NCBI GenBank assembly: GCA_035689345.1
Contig: DASSLR010000070.1
Coordinates: 1-61,565, forward strand
Origin: CF-118 sp035689345
GTDB lineage: Bacteria; Chloroflexota; Dormibacteria; Dormibacterales; Dormibacteraceae
Reading direction: 5' to 3'
DNA length: 61,565 nucleotides
Each line of letters starts with the position of its first letter. The first letter of the stretch is position 1. Made by a program: the position numbers and the translations under genes. The notes beneath the pieces were generated by a model. It did not search any database. It was not told the DNA's origin and saw nothing but the letters and a program-made list of their open reading frames with translations. Positions 17,123 to 24,795 of the stretch are shown here, in pieces.

Positions 17123-17461
17123 TCAGCCGGCTGCGGCGGCAGTCGCCTCCAGCCAGCTCTCGGCCCAGTCGGACACCGCGGTGAGCACCGGCTCGAGCGC
17201 GCGGCCGCGTGAGGTCAATCGATAGCTCACGCGAACAGGCGGACCGGGATCCACCAGTCGCTCGACGATTCCCTCAGCCTCGAGCTCGCGAAGTCTTTCC
17301 GTCAGGACACGATCACTGATGCCCGGTATGCCTGAGAGCAGTTGATTGAAACGAGCCGGTGCGGGGATCAAAGCCTTGACGACTGCTCCGGTCCAGCGCT
17401 TGCCGATCAGCTCTATCGCGCGTTGAAACGGCGCGCTGTAGTCAAGACCCCCACCGACCAT
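17123..17461 (-). CDS. HxlR-family transcriptional regulator
   Basis: 112-residue winged-helix protein. PFQRAIELIGKRWTGAVVKAL is the HxlR opening helix, RFNQLLSGIPGISDRVLTERLRELEAEGIVER the recognition helix-wing region, and SYRLTSRGRALEPVL the wing and dimer helix. HxlR proteins act as dimers sensing redox or aldehyde stress, often controlling a divergent oxidoreductase gene. Divergent here are a small membrane protein and an SDR. ATG 17461 is chosen because the frame upstream to 17584 lacks family features. The usual N-terminal cysteine is not seen. Confidence 0.85.
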   Translation of the reverse strand: MVGGGLDYSAPFQRAIELIGKRWTGAVVKALIPAPARFNQLLSGIPGISDRVLTERLRELEAEGIVERLVDPGPPVRVSYRLTSRGRALEPVLTAVSDWAESWLEATAAAAG

Positions 17462-17652
17462 GGGGAGAGATTCTATGCGGTTACGGCAGTTGCGGACGGG
17501 GGACCTTTGGGTAAATTCCGCAGAAATTTTTCTGGCACTTGTATTTGTCAACGCGAAGCGATCGCTTAAGCCTCCACCCGGCACCGTGTGTGGAAAAACC
17601 TGTGACTAAAAGCGGGAGGTCAAGCCCCGGCCAGCGGCAGATAACGGAGGGG

Positions 17653-17658
17653 TAGACT
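17653..17658 (+). promoter_or_regulatory. Leaderless-type -10 element (TAGACT)
   Basis: TAGACT ends 7 bases before ATG 17666. It lies in the 204-base gap between the HxlR gene and the membrane protein gene, where an HxlR operator would also be expected. No clear -35 is seen. Confidence 0.45.
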
Positions 17659-17665
17659 CCGCTCA

Positions 17666-17935
17666 ATGGTCGTCGACGTGATGCATCTCGCGGTCGTGAT
17701 CGCCGGCCTCGTGATAGGTGCGGCGTCACTCATCGCGTTTCGCACGCGGCTCCCTCGAGGTCGCTTCGTCATCTTCTCCGCGGCGTCGGTCGGCGCGCTC
17801 TTCGGATGCGCAGCAGTCGGTGGAGAGCTAGGTCTTCTGTCCCAATCGCAGTGGTTTGTCGTGGTCATCGGCTTCCTTGCTGTTATCGGAACGGGTGGAT
17901 ACGTGGTCGGACGCTACTCACCGCTATGGAGGTAG
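17666..17935 (+). CDS. Small three-helix membrane protein
   Basis: 89 residues with three hydrophobic segments (about residues 7-24, 34-53 and 62-82) and short loops; arginines RTRLPRGR between helices 1 and 2 suggest that loop is cytoplasmic. No family recognised. It overlaps the following SDR gene by 10 bases, so the two are likely co-transcribed. Confidence 0.7.
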   Translation: MVVDVMHLAVVIAGLVIGAASLIAFRTRLPRGRFVIFSAASVGALFGCAAVGGELGLLSQSQWFVVVIGFLAVIGTGGYVVGRYSPLWR

Positions 17936-18705
17936 GCGGCCGAGTCGTCGTCGTGACGGGAGCCGCTCGCGGCATCGGCCGAGCCCTGGCTCGGGCGTTC
18001 TCGGCGGCCGGCGCTGAAGCCGTCGTGGTGGCTGACATCGACGGCGCTGGCGCCGAGGCGGTGGCCAGCGAGATCAGAGGCACTCCTGTCACCTGCGACG
18101 TGAGCAGCGAGCCATCCGTGACCGCGCTGGTGGCCAAGGCCGAGTCGGCTCACGGCCGGATCGACATCTTTTGCTCCAACGCCGGCATCGCCGTGGGCGG
18201 AGGCCCGGAGGCCGCCGACAAGGACTGGCAGCGCATCTGGGACGTCAACGTCATGTCGCACGTGCTGATCGCCCGTCACGTGCTCCCGGGCATGCTGGCG
18301 CGCCGCGAGGGATACCTGGTCGGCACGATCTCCGCTGCCGGCTTGCTGAACCACGTGTTCGCGGCGCCGTACGGCGCGACCAAGGCGGCGGCTCTGTCTT
18401 TCTTTGAGTGGCTCGCCATGGCTCACGGCGATGACGGCATCCGCGTTTCGTGCCTGTGTCCGCAGGGCGTGCGGACGGACATGCTCGCGGCCGAGGCTCG
18501 ACTGGGGCTCGATTTTCTGACCGCCAATGCGCTCGAGCCTGAGCAGGTCGCTGAGGTCGTTCTGGAGGGAATCCGCCAGGAGAAGTTCCTGATCCTGCCG
18601 CACCCAGAGGTCGCGGAATATTTTCAACGCAAGGCGACGGACTACGATCGGTGGCTCAACGGCATGCGCCGAATGCGCAAGCGGGTGCTGGCAGCCTCCT
18701 CGTAG
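17926..18705 (+). CDS. Short-chain dehydrogenase/reductase
   Basis: 259-residue classical SDR. TGAARGIG (residues 11-18) binds NAD(P), ADIDGAG near 36 has the acidic residue that usually selects NAD, NAGIA near 86, ISAAG with the catalytic serine near 137, and YGATK near 150 with the Tyr/Lys pair. Substrate unknown. ATG 17926 is the natural start; the frame upstream is a shadow of the membrane protein gene. The TAG stop overlaps the next gene's GTG start. Confidence 0.9.
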   Translation: MEVGGRVVVVTGAARGIGRALARAFSAAGAEAVVVADIDGAGAEAVASEIRGTPVTCDVSSEPSVTALVAKAESAHGRIDIFCSNAGIAVGGGPEAADKDWQRIWDVNVMSHVLIARHVLPGMLARREGYLVGTISAAGLLNHVFAAPYGATKAAALSFFEWLAMAHGDDGIRVSCLCPQGVRTDMLAAEARLGLDFLTANALEPEQVAEVVLEGIRQEKFLILPHPEVAEYFQRKATDYDRWLNGMRRMRKRVLAASS

Positions 18706-19145
18706 TGACGCGCTGGATCGCAGCCCTGGCCGGGCTTGCGTTCGTGGTGGTGGCCTTTGGCGCCGCTTCGCGTGTCGCCGACACGCGCGAAGGTCTGATC
18801 GCCGAGGTCGTCACGCTGTTCGCGGGCCTCGCCGGCGTGCTGCTGCTCCTGTACGGACTCGTGCCAAAGCGAGCGAATCGAAGCTCCACCCCAGCCTTTG
18901 CCACCAAGAGTCGCGCCCCAGCCGGCCCGCGTTCCGCGAACGATCTCCTTCTGGGTTCGGCCGGACTGCTCGTGGCCGCGGTCCTCCTCGCCGGGCTTGT
19001 GATGAGCGGTGGCTGGCAGTGGGCCCTTGTCGGCGGGTTGCTGTTGCTACCGATGATCGCCGGCTGTGTCTACCTCTGCGGCGCCTTCTTCGCTGCCCCC
19101 GAACGAGACTGGACGATCGATCTGCGGAGGCTCATCCGCCGCTGA
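18705..19145 (+). CDS. Four-helix membrane protein, unknown
   Basis: 146-residue integral membrane protein with two hydrophobic hairpins: helices at about residues 5-22 and 31-48, a 25-residue basic linker, then two more at about 77-95 and 99-122. It ends with a charged tail, PERDWTIDLRRLIRR. GTG 18705 overlaps the SDR stop (TAGTG), so it belongs to the same transcript. No family recognised. Confidence 0.7.
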   Translation: MTRWIAALAGLAFVVVAFGAASRVADTREGLIAEVVTLFAGLAGVLLLLYGLVPKRANRSSTPAFATKSRAPAGPRSANDLLLGSAGLLVAAVLLAGLVMSGGWQWALVGGLLLLPMIAGCVYLCGAFFAAPERDWTIDLRRLIRR

Positions 19146-19163
19146 CCTGAGCGGTCGCGTGAT

Positions 19164-19706
19164 CTAGCGGCGACGATCCAGCGTCCGGGCGAGCAAGAAG
19201 ACACCGAGAACGATCAGGACGGTCGGCCAGATGATCGACCACTGGACGAGCCCCGAATTCGCGGCAAGGATGATGAGCCCGACCACGACGAGAATCACGC
19301 CGAGAACCACCGTCTGCCGCCCGGCGGGTGCCGCTGACGTACGTGCAGGCGGGTCGGTTGTGGCGGAGGTCGTGGTCGTCGCCCCAGATGATGTGGTTTG
19401 TTGCGCGGCGGCCGCGCTCGACGAACCGCCGAACTGGCTCTTCAGCTCGGCCCCGATTCGCCGCAGATCATCCGTCATCGAATCGAAGCCGGAGCGGCTG
19501 CCTTCTTTGCCTTCCACCTGTTCTGGCATCACCAGCCACAGCACGATGTAGATGAGAAGGCCTACTCCCTGCAAGAACGCGAGGAGTACGAAGCCAATGC
19601 GCACCCATAGCGGATCGATGTGGAAACCCTCGGCGAGTCCCGAGCAAACACCGCCGAGGATCCGATCCTTGCCTCGATGAAAGGCTTGCGGAGTGGCCTG
19701 TTGCAC
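19164..19706 (-). CDS. PspC-domain membrane protein
   Basis: 180 residues. The N-terminal FHRGKDRILGGVCSGLAEGFHIDPLWVRIGFVL and the next helix (YIVLWLVMPE) are a canonical PspC domain. A Ser/Thr/Ala-rich linker follows, then a two-helix C-terminal region like DUF5668 (VVLGVILVVVGLIILAANSG, IIWPTVLIVLGVFLLART). PspC proteins sense membrane stress, in other bacteria upstream of two-component or Psp responses. It starts 4 bases after the folC stop, making it the last gene of the folate operon, which is an odd setting for it. Confidence 0.88.
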   Translation of the reverse strand: MQQATPQAFHRGKDRILGGVCSGLAEGFHIDPLWVRIGFVLLAFLQGVGLLIYIVLWLVMPEQVEGKEGSRSGFDSMTDDLRRIGAELKSQFGGSSSAAAAQQTTSSGATTTTSATTDPPARTSAAPAGRQTVVLGVILVVVGLIILAANSGLVQWSIIWPTVLIVLGVFLLARTLDRRR

Positions 19707-19710
19707 ATTC

Positions 19711-21000
19711 CTAGCCTACATCCGACCGTCGAGCGTTCCGTTGCAAAGCCAGGACGTCGCCGACGAGGTACAGCGATCCGCAGACGAGCAGGTTGCCATC
19801 GGGCCCTGCCAGCTCTTTGGCACGCGCGAGCGCCGGTTCGAGCGTTTTGACGGCTTCGCCACCGCCGCCATAGACCTCGACCAGATGCTCGGCTGAGACG
19901 GCGTGGGTCCCAGCGCTCGGAGTCTCTGTGAACACTGCGCCTTCAGGTCGCATCGACCTCAGAGCCGGGAGCACCTGCGCGGGGTCGCGCTCGCTCAGCA
20001 TCCCGAAAAGAATGACAAGACGTTCGTCGCCGATCAGTCTGCGCAGCGAGACTCCGGCGCTCGTCAGCGCGGCTGGGTTGTGGCCTCCGTCGAGGATGAC
20101 GCGAGGACGCTCGGCGATCAGCTGCAGCCTGCCCGGCCAGTCGGTGGACGCGAGACCGCGGCGAACAGCGTCATCGGTCACCTCGCCGATCGCGTGGGCG
20201 CATGCCACGGCGAGGGCCGCATTTGCAGGCTGGTAATCGCCCAGCAGACGAAGCTCAAGGTCGCGGTGCTCGAAACCTGGGCCGCTTACGTCGAGAGAAA
20301 AGCCGGCCCAACCGCGCGGGCGAGACGTGACGGAAATCTCGCGGCCGAGCCGCCATACCTGAGCATCGGCTTGGGTTGCATGCGACTCCACGATTTCGAG
20401 CGCGACTCCTTTGCAGCCCGTGACGACCTTGTTGCCGGGCTTGATGATCGCGGCCTTTTCGTTGGCGATCTGCTCGATCGTGTTCCCGAGATACTTCTGA
20501 TGGTCGTAGTCGACGTTGGTGATGACCGCGGTGCCGAGGTCGAGGGCGTTAGTCGCATCGAGACGGCCGCCGAGACCGACCTCGCATACCAGGAGGTCGA
20601 TCAACGGGGCCTGATAAGCAAGGGCGAGCACGGTGAGCATCTCGAACTCGGTGGCCTGACCGATGTCTTGTGCGATGGAGTCGAGCGTCGGCCGAAGCCG
20701 CTCGAACGTCGCGACAAAATCGTCCTCGCTGATGGGCTTGCGGTTGACCTGGATGCGTTCTGTGTACGAGACCAGGTGGGGCTTGGGCATGAAGCCGACG
20801 CGATGTCCCGCCGACTCGAGGATCGCGGCCAGGCAGACACCGGTCGAGCCCTTGCCGTTAGTGCCGGCGATCAGCGCTCCACGTAGGCCGCGATCAGGCG
20901 ATCCGATTCGATCGAGGATCGCACGCGTGCGCTCGGTGCCGAGCTTCATCCCGAAGCGGCCGAGACGCGACATGTATTCGATGGTCTCGAGGTAGGTCAC
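19711..21000 (-). CDS. folC: Folylpolyglutamate/dihydrofolate synthase
   Basis: About 429-residue Mur-ligase family enzyme that adds glutamate to dihydropteroate or folates. GTNGKGST near residue 46 is the ATP-binding loop; EVGLGGRLDATNAL and ITNVDYDHQKYLGNTIEQIANEKAAI are FolC signatures, and HNPAALTSA lies in the C-terminal domain. GTG 21000 is preferred because GAGGGA lies 6 bases upstream; GTG 21039 is the other choice. It follows folD by about 170 bases that hold a G-rich hairpin element. Whether it has both activities cannot be read here, as no separate FolC is visible. Confidence 0.93.
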   Translation of the reverse strand: MTYLETIEYMSRLGRFGMKLGTERTRAILDRIGSPDRGLRGALIAGTNGKGSTGVCLAAILESAGHRVGFMPKPHLVSYTERIQVNRKPISEDDFVATFERLRPTLDSIAQDIGQATEFEMLTVLALAYQAPLIDLLVCEVGLGGRLDATNALDLGTAVITNVDYDHQKYLGNTIEQIANEKAAIIKPGNKVVTGCKGVALEIVESHATQADAQVWRLGREISVTSRPRGWAGFSLDVSGPGFEHRDLELRLLGDYQPANAALAVACAHAIGEVTDDAVRRGLASTDWPGRLQLIAERPRVILDGGHNPAALTSAGVSLRRLIGDERLVILFGMLSERDPAQVLPALRSMRPEGAVFTETPSAGTHAVSAEHLVEVYGGGGEAVKTLEPALARAKELAGPDGNLLVCGSLYLVGDVLALQRNARRSDVG

Positions 21001-21050
21001 ACGATCGTCCCTCGGCGGGCGCCATCCTCCACGAGACACGGCCTTTGCGG

Positions 21051-21087
21051 GGCCCTCCCTCTCCCAGGGCTTCCCTCCCCCAAGCCC
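21051..21087 (-). repeat. G-rich hairpin element, copy 2 (upstream of folC)
   Basis: Read on the minus strand, GGGCTT pairs with AAGCCC around GGGGGAGGG (21087-21067), followed after 5 bases by GAGGGAGGGCC (21061-21051). The blocks match copy 1 at 17009-17087. It lies 12-50 bases before the candidate folC start codons, so it could affect folC expression, but that is inference. Confidence 0.5.
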
Positions 21088-21170
21088 AACGCTCCTGGCG
21101 GAGACAACTCAATCAATTTGAAATCGCCATGGCAACCCAGGTTGTTAAGGCCGCATCGGAAAATCGCAGG

Positions 21171-22028
21171 CTACGGCCGGCGCCGGACCTCGGCCTCGTA
21201 CGTGTTCTTGATCAGCATCGCCCGGGTCATGGGGCCGACCCCGCCCGGGTTCGGCGTCAGCCAGCCCGCCACCTCGTCCACGCCAGGCCCGAGGTCGCCA
21301 ACCTGCTTGCCTCCGGCCCAGTTCGTGCTCACGTCGACGACCGCCGCGCCGGGCTTGACCATGTCCCTGGAAATGAGGTCGACCTTGCCGGCCGCAGCCA
21401 CCAGGATGTCCGCGGCGCGGGTGTGCGCAGCCAGGTCTCGGGTCCTCGTGTGACACAGCGTGACCGTCGCGTTGCGACGCAGCAGCAGAAGGGCCGCGGG
21501 CTTGCCGACGAGGTTGCTGCGGCCGACGACCACGGCGTTGCTGCCCGAGATCTCGATGCCCGCATCCTCGAGAAGCTCCATGATGCCGGCAGGCGTGCAC
21601 GGCTCGACAGCGCCCGGCAGGCCTAGCGCGACCATGCCGGCGTTGACGGGGTGGAATCCGTCCACGTCCTTCACCGGATCCAGCTCGAGGATCACGCGCG
21701 TCATATCTATCTGTGGAGGTACAGGTTGCTGAATGAGCACGCCGCTGACTCCGGCGTCTCGATTCAGATCCCGCACCAGCGACCGCAGCTCGTCGGTCGT
21801 CATGGTGTCGGGCAGCCGGTGGTCGAACGTCTCGATCCCGGCCTGCTTCGCGTTCTTCTGCTTGGAGCGCACGTAAAGGGCGGAGGCGGGATTCTCGCCG
21901 ATCAGGATCGTGGCCAGGGACGGCCTGGGCTTCCCGTCTTGCACGCGCGCCGCCACTTTCGCGCCAACCTCTTCGATCACGCGCGCGGCCAGCACCTTAC
22001 CGTCCAGGGTCTTCGCGGTCACGGCCAC
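21171..22028 (-). CDS. folD: Methylenetetrahydrofolate dehydrogenase/cyclohydrolase
   Basis: 285-residue bifunctional FolD, interconverting 5,10-methylene-, methenyl- and 10-formyl-THF with NADP. The catalytic Y52xxxK56 is in YVRSKQKNA; GVLIQQPVPP, VKDVDGFHPVNAG, CTPAGIMELL, VVVGRSNLVGKP and KPGAAVVDVS are all present in order. GTG 22028 gives the normal family length; the frame extends upstream to 22172 through larC and is not credible. It starts 28 bases after larC. Confidence 0.95.
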   Translation of the reverse strand: MAVTAKTLDGKVLAARVIEEVGAKVAARVQDGKPRPSLATILIGENPASALYVRSKQKNAKQAGIETFDHRLPDTMTTDELRSLVRDLNRDAGVSGVLIQQPVPPQIDMTRVILELDPVKDVDGFHPVNAGMVALGLPGAVEPCTPAGIMELLEDAGIEISGSNAVVVGRSNLVGKPAALLLLRRNATVTLCHTRTRDLAAHTRAADILVAAAGKVDLISRDMVKPGAAVVDVSTNWAGGKQVGDLGPGVDEVAGWLTPNPGGVGPMTRAMLIKNTYEAEVRRRP

Positions 22029-22056
22029 ATTGTCGCGGGAACCGCGGAACCGACGG

Positions 22057-23211
22057 CTACCCCAGGCCGAGCTGCCGGCGCGCCTCCTCGGCCACCACGC
22101 GCATGACCTCGCGCAGCGGCCGGCCCGACTCCCTCGCCAGCCGGCGGCAGTCCTCGTACTCCGGCGCGACATCGACGGCTTTGCCGCCCAGCTCTTTGAT
22201 CTTCACGCGCGCGGCTCCAAAGGAGGTCTTGATTTCCTGCACGCGGCGACCGGCGATCACCCTCTGCACCGGGTTGAGCCGGACCCCGAGCGTCGTGCTC
22301 TCGCGCAGGAGCTTTTCGATGAGGCTGCCCACGTGGGCCGCGTCCGCCATGACGGAGACCACCTGACCGAGACGGCCCTTCTTCATGAGCACCGGGGTGA
22401 CGGTCACGTCCAGCGCGCCCGCAGCCATGAGGTCGTCGACCAGCGCCGCGACCAGGTTGGGTGCCATGTCGTCGAGGTTGGTTTCGATGACGGTCACGCC
22501 GAGCTGGGTCGGGACCTCGTCGCCGATCCATGCCGCCAGGGCGTTGCCGGGCACGTCTCGCGCCCCCAGCCCGTATCCGATGGCATGCAGCTTCATGGCC
22601 GGGCGTTCGAAAAGCGAGGCCGCCGCGAGGATCGCGGCGCCGGTCGGGGTCACCAGCTCTCTGGCCGCGTCGCTCTCTTCGAACGCCGCTCCAGTGCCGG
22701 CGAGCACGCGCACGCTCGCCGGCGCCGGCAAAGGCAGATCGCCGTGCCGCCCGCGCGGCGCAGGTAGCGGCGAGGCATAGATCCTCTCGACGCCCATCGC
22801 GTTCAACAACCAGAACGAGCCGAGCAGGTCGACGAGCGTGTCCGCGCCGCCCAGCTCGTGGAGGTGCAGGCGCGATTCGTCGGTGTGGTGCAGGTCGGAC
22901 TCGACTTTCGCCAGCAGGCCCAACGCGCGCAGGGCCTGTGCTTTGGGCCCATCGGGCACCTGCGCATCCTCGAGGGCCGCGCGCAGCGCCGGCACCGTCC
23001 TGGCTGGACCGCCTTTTGTGGCGACCAAGACGCGCGTACCCCCAAGATGACCGCGCTGCTCTCGCCGCACGTCTATGTCGACCTCATCACCGAGGCGGAG
23101 GGCTTCGACCGCCGCGTCGAGCACAGAGCGGTCGCCGCCGGCGTCGATCAGCGCGCCGAGCACCATGTCGCCGGAGATGCCGGCGAAGCAGTCGAAGTAG
23201 ACCGCGCTCAT
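22057..23211 (-). CDS. larC: LarC nickel insertion protein (nickel-pincer cofactor)
   Basis: 384-residue LarC, which inserts nickel into pyridinium-3,5-bisthiocarboxylate mononucleotide to finish the cofactor of lactate racemase-type enzymes. FDCFAGISGDMVLGALIDAG at residues 7-26 is the hallmark, HLHELGGADTLVDLLGS and ETNLDDMAPNLVAALVDDLMAAGALDVTVTP are further signatures. In some lactobacilli larC is split and needs frameshifting; here it is one continuous frame. It overlaps folB by 4 bases (ATGA). No larA, larB or larE gene is in the window. Confidence 0.93.
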   Translation of the reverse strand: MSAVYFDCFAGISGDMVLGALIDAGGDRSVLDAAVEALRLGDEVDIDVRREQRGHLGGTRVLVATKGGPARTVPALRAALEDAQVPDGPKAQALRALGLLAKVESDLHHTDESRLHLHELGGADTLVDLLGSFWLLNAMGVERIYASPLPAPRGRHGDLPLPAPASVRVLAGTGAAFEESDAARELVTPTGAAILAAASLFERPAMKLHAIGYGLGARDVPGNALAAWIGDEVPTQLGVTVIETNLDDMAPNLVAALVDDLMAAGALDVTVTPVLMKKGRLGQVVSVMADAAHVGSLIEKLLRESTTLGVRLNPVQRVIAGRRVQEIKTSFGAARVKIKELGGKAVDVAPEYEDCRRLARESGRPLREVMRVVAEEARRQLGLG

Positions 23212-23585
23212 CGTCGCGTCCTGCGCACGACCACGGCAGCGCCGGCGATGGGCCTCATGCTCGCGGGGCGCTTGGTGACCTTGACCGACACCGCCGCGAC
23301 GCGCGGCACCTGCAGCGTCTTGCGCGCGATGCGGCCGGCCAGGGTCTCGATCAGGTGAGCCGCGTCGCCTTCAATGACCTCTTTGGCGATGGCTCGCACG
23401 CGCCGGTAATCGATCGTGTCCGCGATGCTGTCCGAGCTCGCGGCCCTGGTCAGGTTGACCTCGAGCTCGATGTCGACGGTGAACCGCTGGGCGCGAGCGC
23501 GTTCGGCGTCGCTGACACCGTGCCGGCCGCTGAACACCATGCCCTCGAGCAGGATTCGGTCCACGCCAGTAATTGTGCGTTTCAT
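23208..23585 (-). CDS. folB: Dihydroneopterin aldolase
   Basis: 125-residue FolB (7,8-dihydroneopterin to 6-hydroxymethyl-dihydropterin). DRILLEGMVFSGRHGVSDAER has the FYGRHG-type active-site segment, IDYRRVRAIAKEVIEG and LIETLAGRIA hold the conserved Tyr and Glu, and VSVKVTKRPA is the closing strand. ATG 23585 gives seven extra residues over the family start; GTG 23564 (VDRILLEG) is the alternative. It opens the folB-larC-folD-folC operon. Its start is 12 bases from the divergent GNAT gene. Confidence 0.93.
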   Translation of the reverse strand: MKRTITGVDRILLEGMVFSGRHGVSDAERARAQRFTVDIELEVNLTRAASSDSIADTIDYRRVRAIAKEVIEGDAAHLIETLAGRIARKTLQVPRVAAVSVKVTKRPASMRPIAGAAVVVRRTRR

Positions 23586-23590
23586 AGACT
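23585..23590 (+). promoter_or_regulatory. Leaderless-type -10 element (TAGACT)
   Basis: TAGACT ends 7 bases before GTG 23598 and touches the divergent folB ATG. It supports GTG 23598 as the GNAT start. Confidence 0.4.
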
Positions 23591-23597
23591 GGCGCCC

Positions 23598-24098
23598 GTG
23601 GAGTTGGTCGTGCGGCCGGCTGCGAGCGACGACCTCGAGGCTCTCAACGACATCTACAACGAGTACGTCCTCCAGTCGCACGCCACGTTCGACGTGGAGC
23701 CGACGACGATCGACTGGCGCCGCGACTGGTTCAGCCACTACGCGACGACAGGCCGGCACCGAGTGTTTGTCGCGCTCGACGGCGACCGGCTCATCGGTTA
23801 CGCATCGAGCAGCCGCTTCCGGCCCAAGCCGGCCTACGAGACCTCAGTGGAGGTCAGCGTCTATCTCACGGGCGATGCGGTCGGTCATGGTGCGGGGACG
23901 CGGCTCTACACGAGCCTGTTCGCGTCCCTGCAAGGCGAGGACGTGCATCGCGCGTACGCGGGCATCGCCCTGCCGAACCCCGCCTCGGTCGCGCTGCACG
24001 AACGATTTGGGTTTCACAAGGTGGCGTATTTCACGGAGCAAGGCCGCAAGTTCGGCCGGTACTGGGACGTGGCCTGGTTCGAGAAAGCTTTGAGCTAG
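23598..24098 (+). CDS. GNAT N-acetyltransferase, phosphinothricin-type
   Basis: 166-residue acetyltransferase of the Pat/Bar/MddA group. VVRPAASDDLEALNDIYNEYV opens the fold, YASSSRFRPKPAYETSVEVSVYL carries the motif C/D strands with the arginine-rich loop of this group, GHGAGTRLYTSLFASL is the acetyl-CoA binding motif A, and AGIALPNPASVALHERFGFHKVA is motif B. Likely acetylates a small amine or amino-acid analogue; bialaphos resistance is not implied. The open frame upstream to 22530 is antisense to larC/folB. Confidence 0.9.
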   Translation: MELVVRPAASDDLEALNDIYNEYVLQSHATFDVEPTTIDWRRDWFSHYATTGRHRVFVALDGDRLIGYASSSRFRPKPAYETSVEVSVYLTGDAVGHGAGTRLYTSLFASLQGEDVHRAYAGIALPNPASVALHERFGFHKVAYFTEQGRKFGRYWDVAWFEKALS

Positions 24099-24280
24099 AG
24101 ACGCTCGCGCGGCCCGGCCAGCGCGTCGTGGGCCAGGCTGCCCAGGACGGCGCAGCCGATCCCGATTCCTACCCCGATGAGAACGTAGCCACTGCCGCCG
24201 GCCAGCGACTCGACGAGCATCAGCCAGCCCGCCAGGCCCAGCACCAGGGCAACCAATACCCAGACGAGGCGGACCGGCAA
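24095..24280 (-). CDS. Small two-helix membrane protein
   Basis: 61 residues: two hydrophobic helices (about 4-24 and 30-50) linked by ESLAGGSG, ending in a basic PRERL tail. TTG start at 24280, 7 bases after the preceding stop, so it looks like the last gene of the sigma-factor/MacAB operon. The 3' end overlaps the GNAT gene stop by 4 bases. No family recognised; the call rests on size, hydrophobicity and position. Confidence 0.5.
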   Translation of the reverse strand: MPVRLVWVLVALVLGLAGWLMLVESLAGGSGYVLIGVGIGIGCAVLGSLAHDALAGPRERL

Positions 24281-24287
24281 GAAAGCG

Positions 24288-24782
24288 TCAGCCGCCTGGT
24301 GAGGGCGAAGCCGCCGCGCCTGGCCGCGTGAAACCGCCGGCCGGCGTGATCTGGATCGTCACCGCGGTCACCGAACCGTCAGCGCCACGTGTGCCTATGA
24401 CCGTCACCGTGTCGTTGTTGGCGATGTCGGAGACAGAACCTGTCACCTGCTTCTGAACTGTCGTGCTCGGCGCGAAGGTCACCGTCACGGTGCAGCCGCT
24501 GTTGGTCACGGTCATGGAGGTCGACGTGATGTGGGACACGGTGCCACGCGCAAGCACCTGCGATGCGGCCGACGGCGTGGAGCCCGGGCTCGGACACACG
24601 GCCGCGTTGGCGCCTCGACCGGGAATGAATCCGCCACCTGTGTTGTTGCGGGCCGTGCCCTGGTTCGAGCTCCTCGAGGAATTCGTCGAGGCGCTGACGT
24701 TGTTGAATCCCACTTTGTAACCGCCGTAGAACCCCGCCAGGATGCCGACCACGACCGCGAGGGCGATGATCGCGTTTCTCAT
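24288..24782 (-). CDS. Exported/anchored DUF5666-like protein
   Basis: 164 residues. One N-terminal hydrophobic helix (AIIALAVVVGILAGFYGGYKVGF) acts as signal or anchor. A Ser/Asn/Gly-rich spacer follows, then a small beta domain (VLARGTVSHITSTSMTV...VTGSVSDIANNDTVTVIGTRGADGSVTAVTI) that reads like a DUF5666 or OB-type module, and a Gly/Pro tail. ATG 24782 has AAAGGAG 7 bases upstream; the frame beyond it is a shadow. It lies 13 bases after the MacB-type permease gene, so is likely part of the export operon. Confidence 0.75.
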   Translation of the reverse strand: MRNAIIALAVVVGILAGFYGGYKVGFNNVSASTNSSRSSNQGTARNNTGGGFIPGRGANAAVCPSPGSTPSAASQVLARGTVSHITSTSMTVTNSGCTVTVTFAPSTTVQKQVTGSVSDIANNDTVTVIGTRGADGSVTAVTIQITPAGGFTRPGAAASPSPGG

Positions 24783-24795
24783 GCACGAACTCCTT

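Noticed and set aside
22201..22216. AAAGGAGGTC-like ribosome site on the plus strand inside larC
   Set aside because: No credible ORF follows; it is a chance complement of larC coding sequence.
22530..23597. Long plus-strand extension before the GNAT gene
   Set aside because: Arg/Pro-rich antisense of larC and folB; the GNAT domain begins at GTG 23598 with its own promoter-like hexamer.
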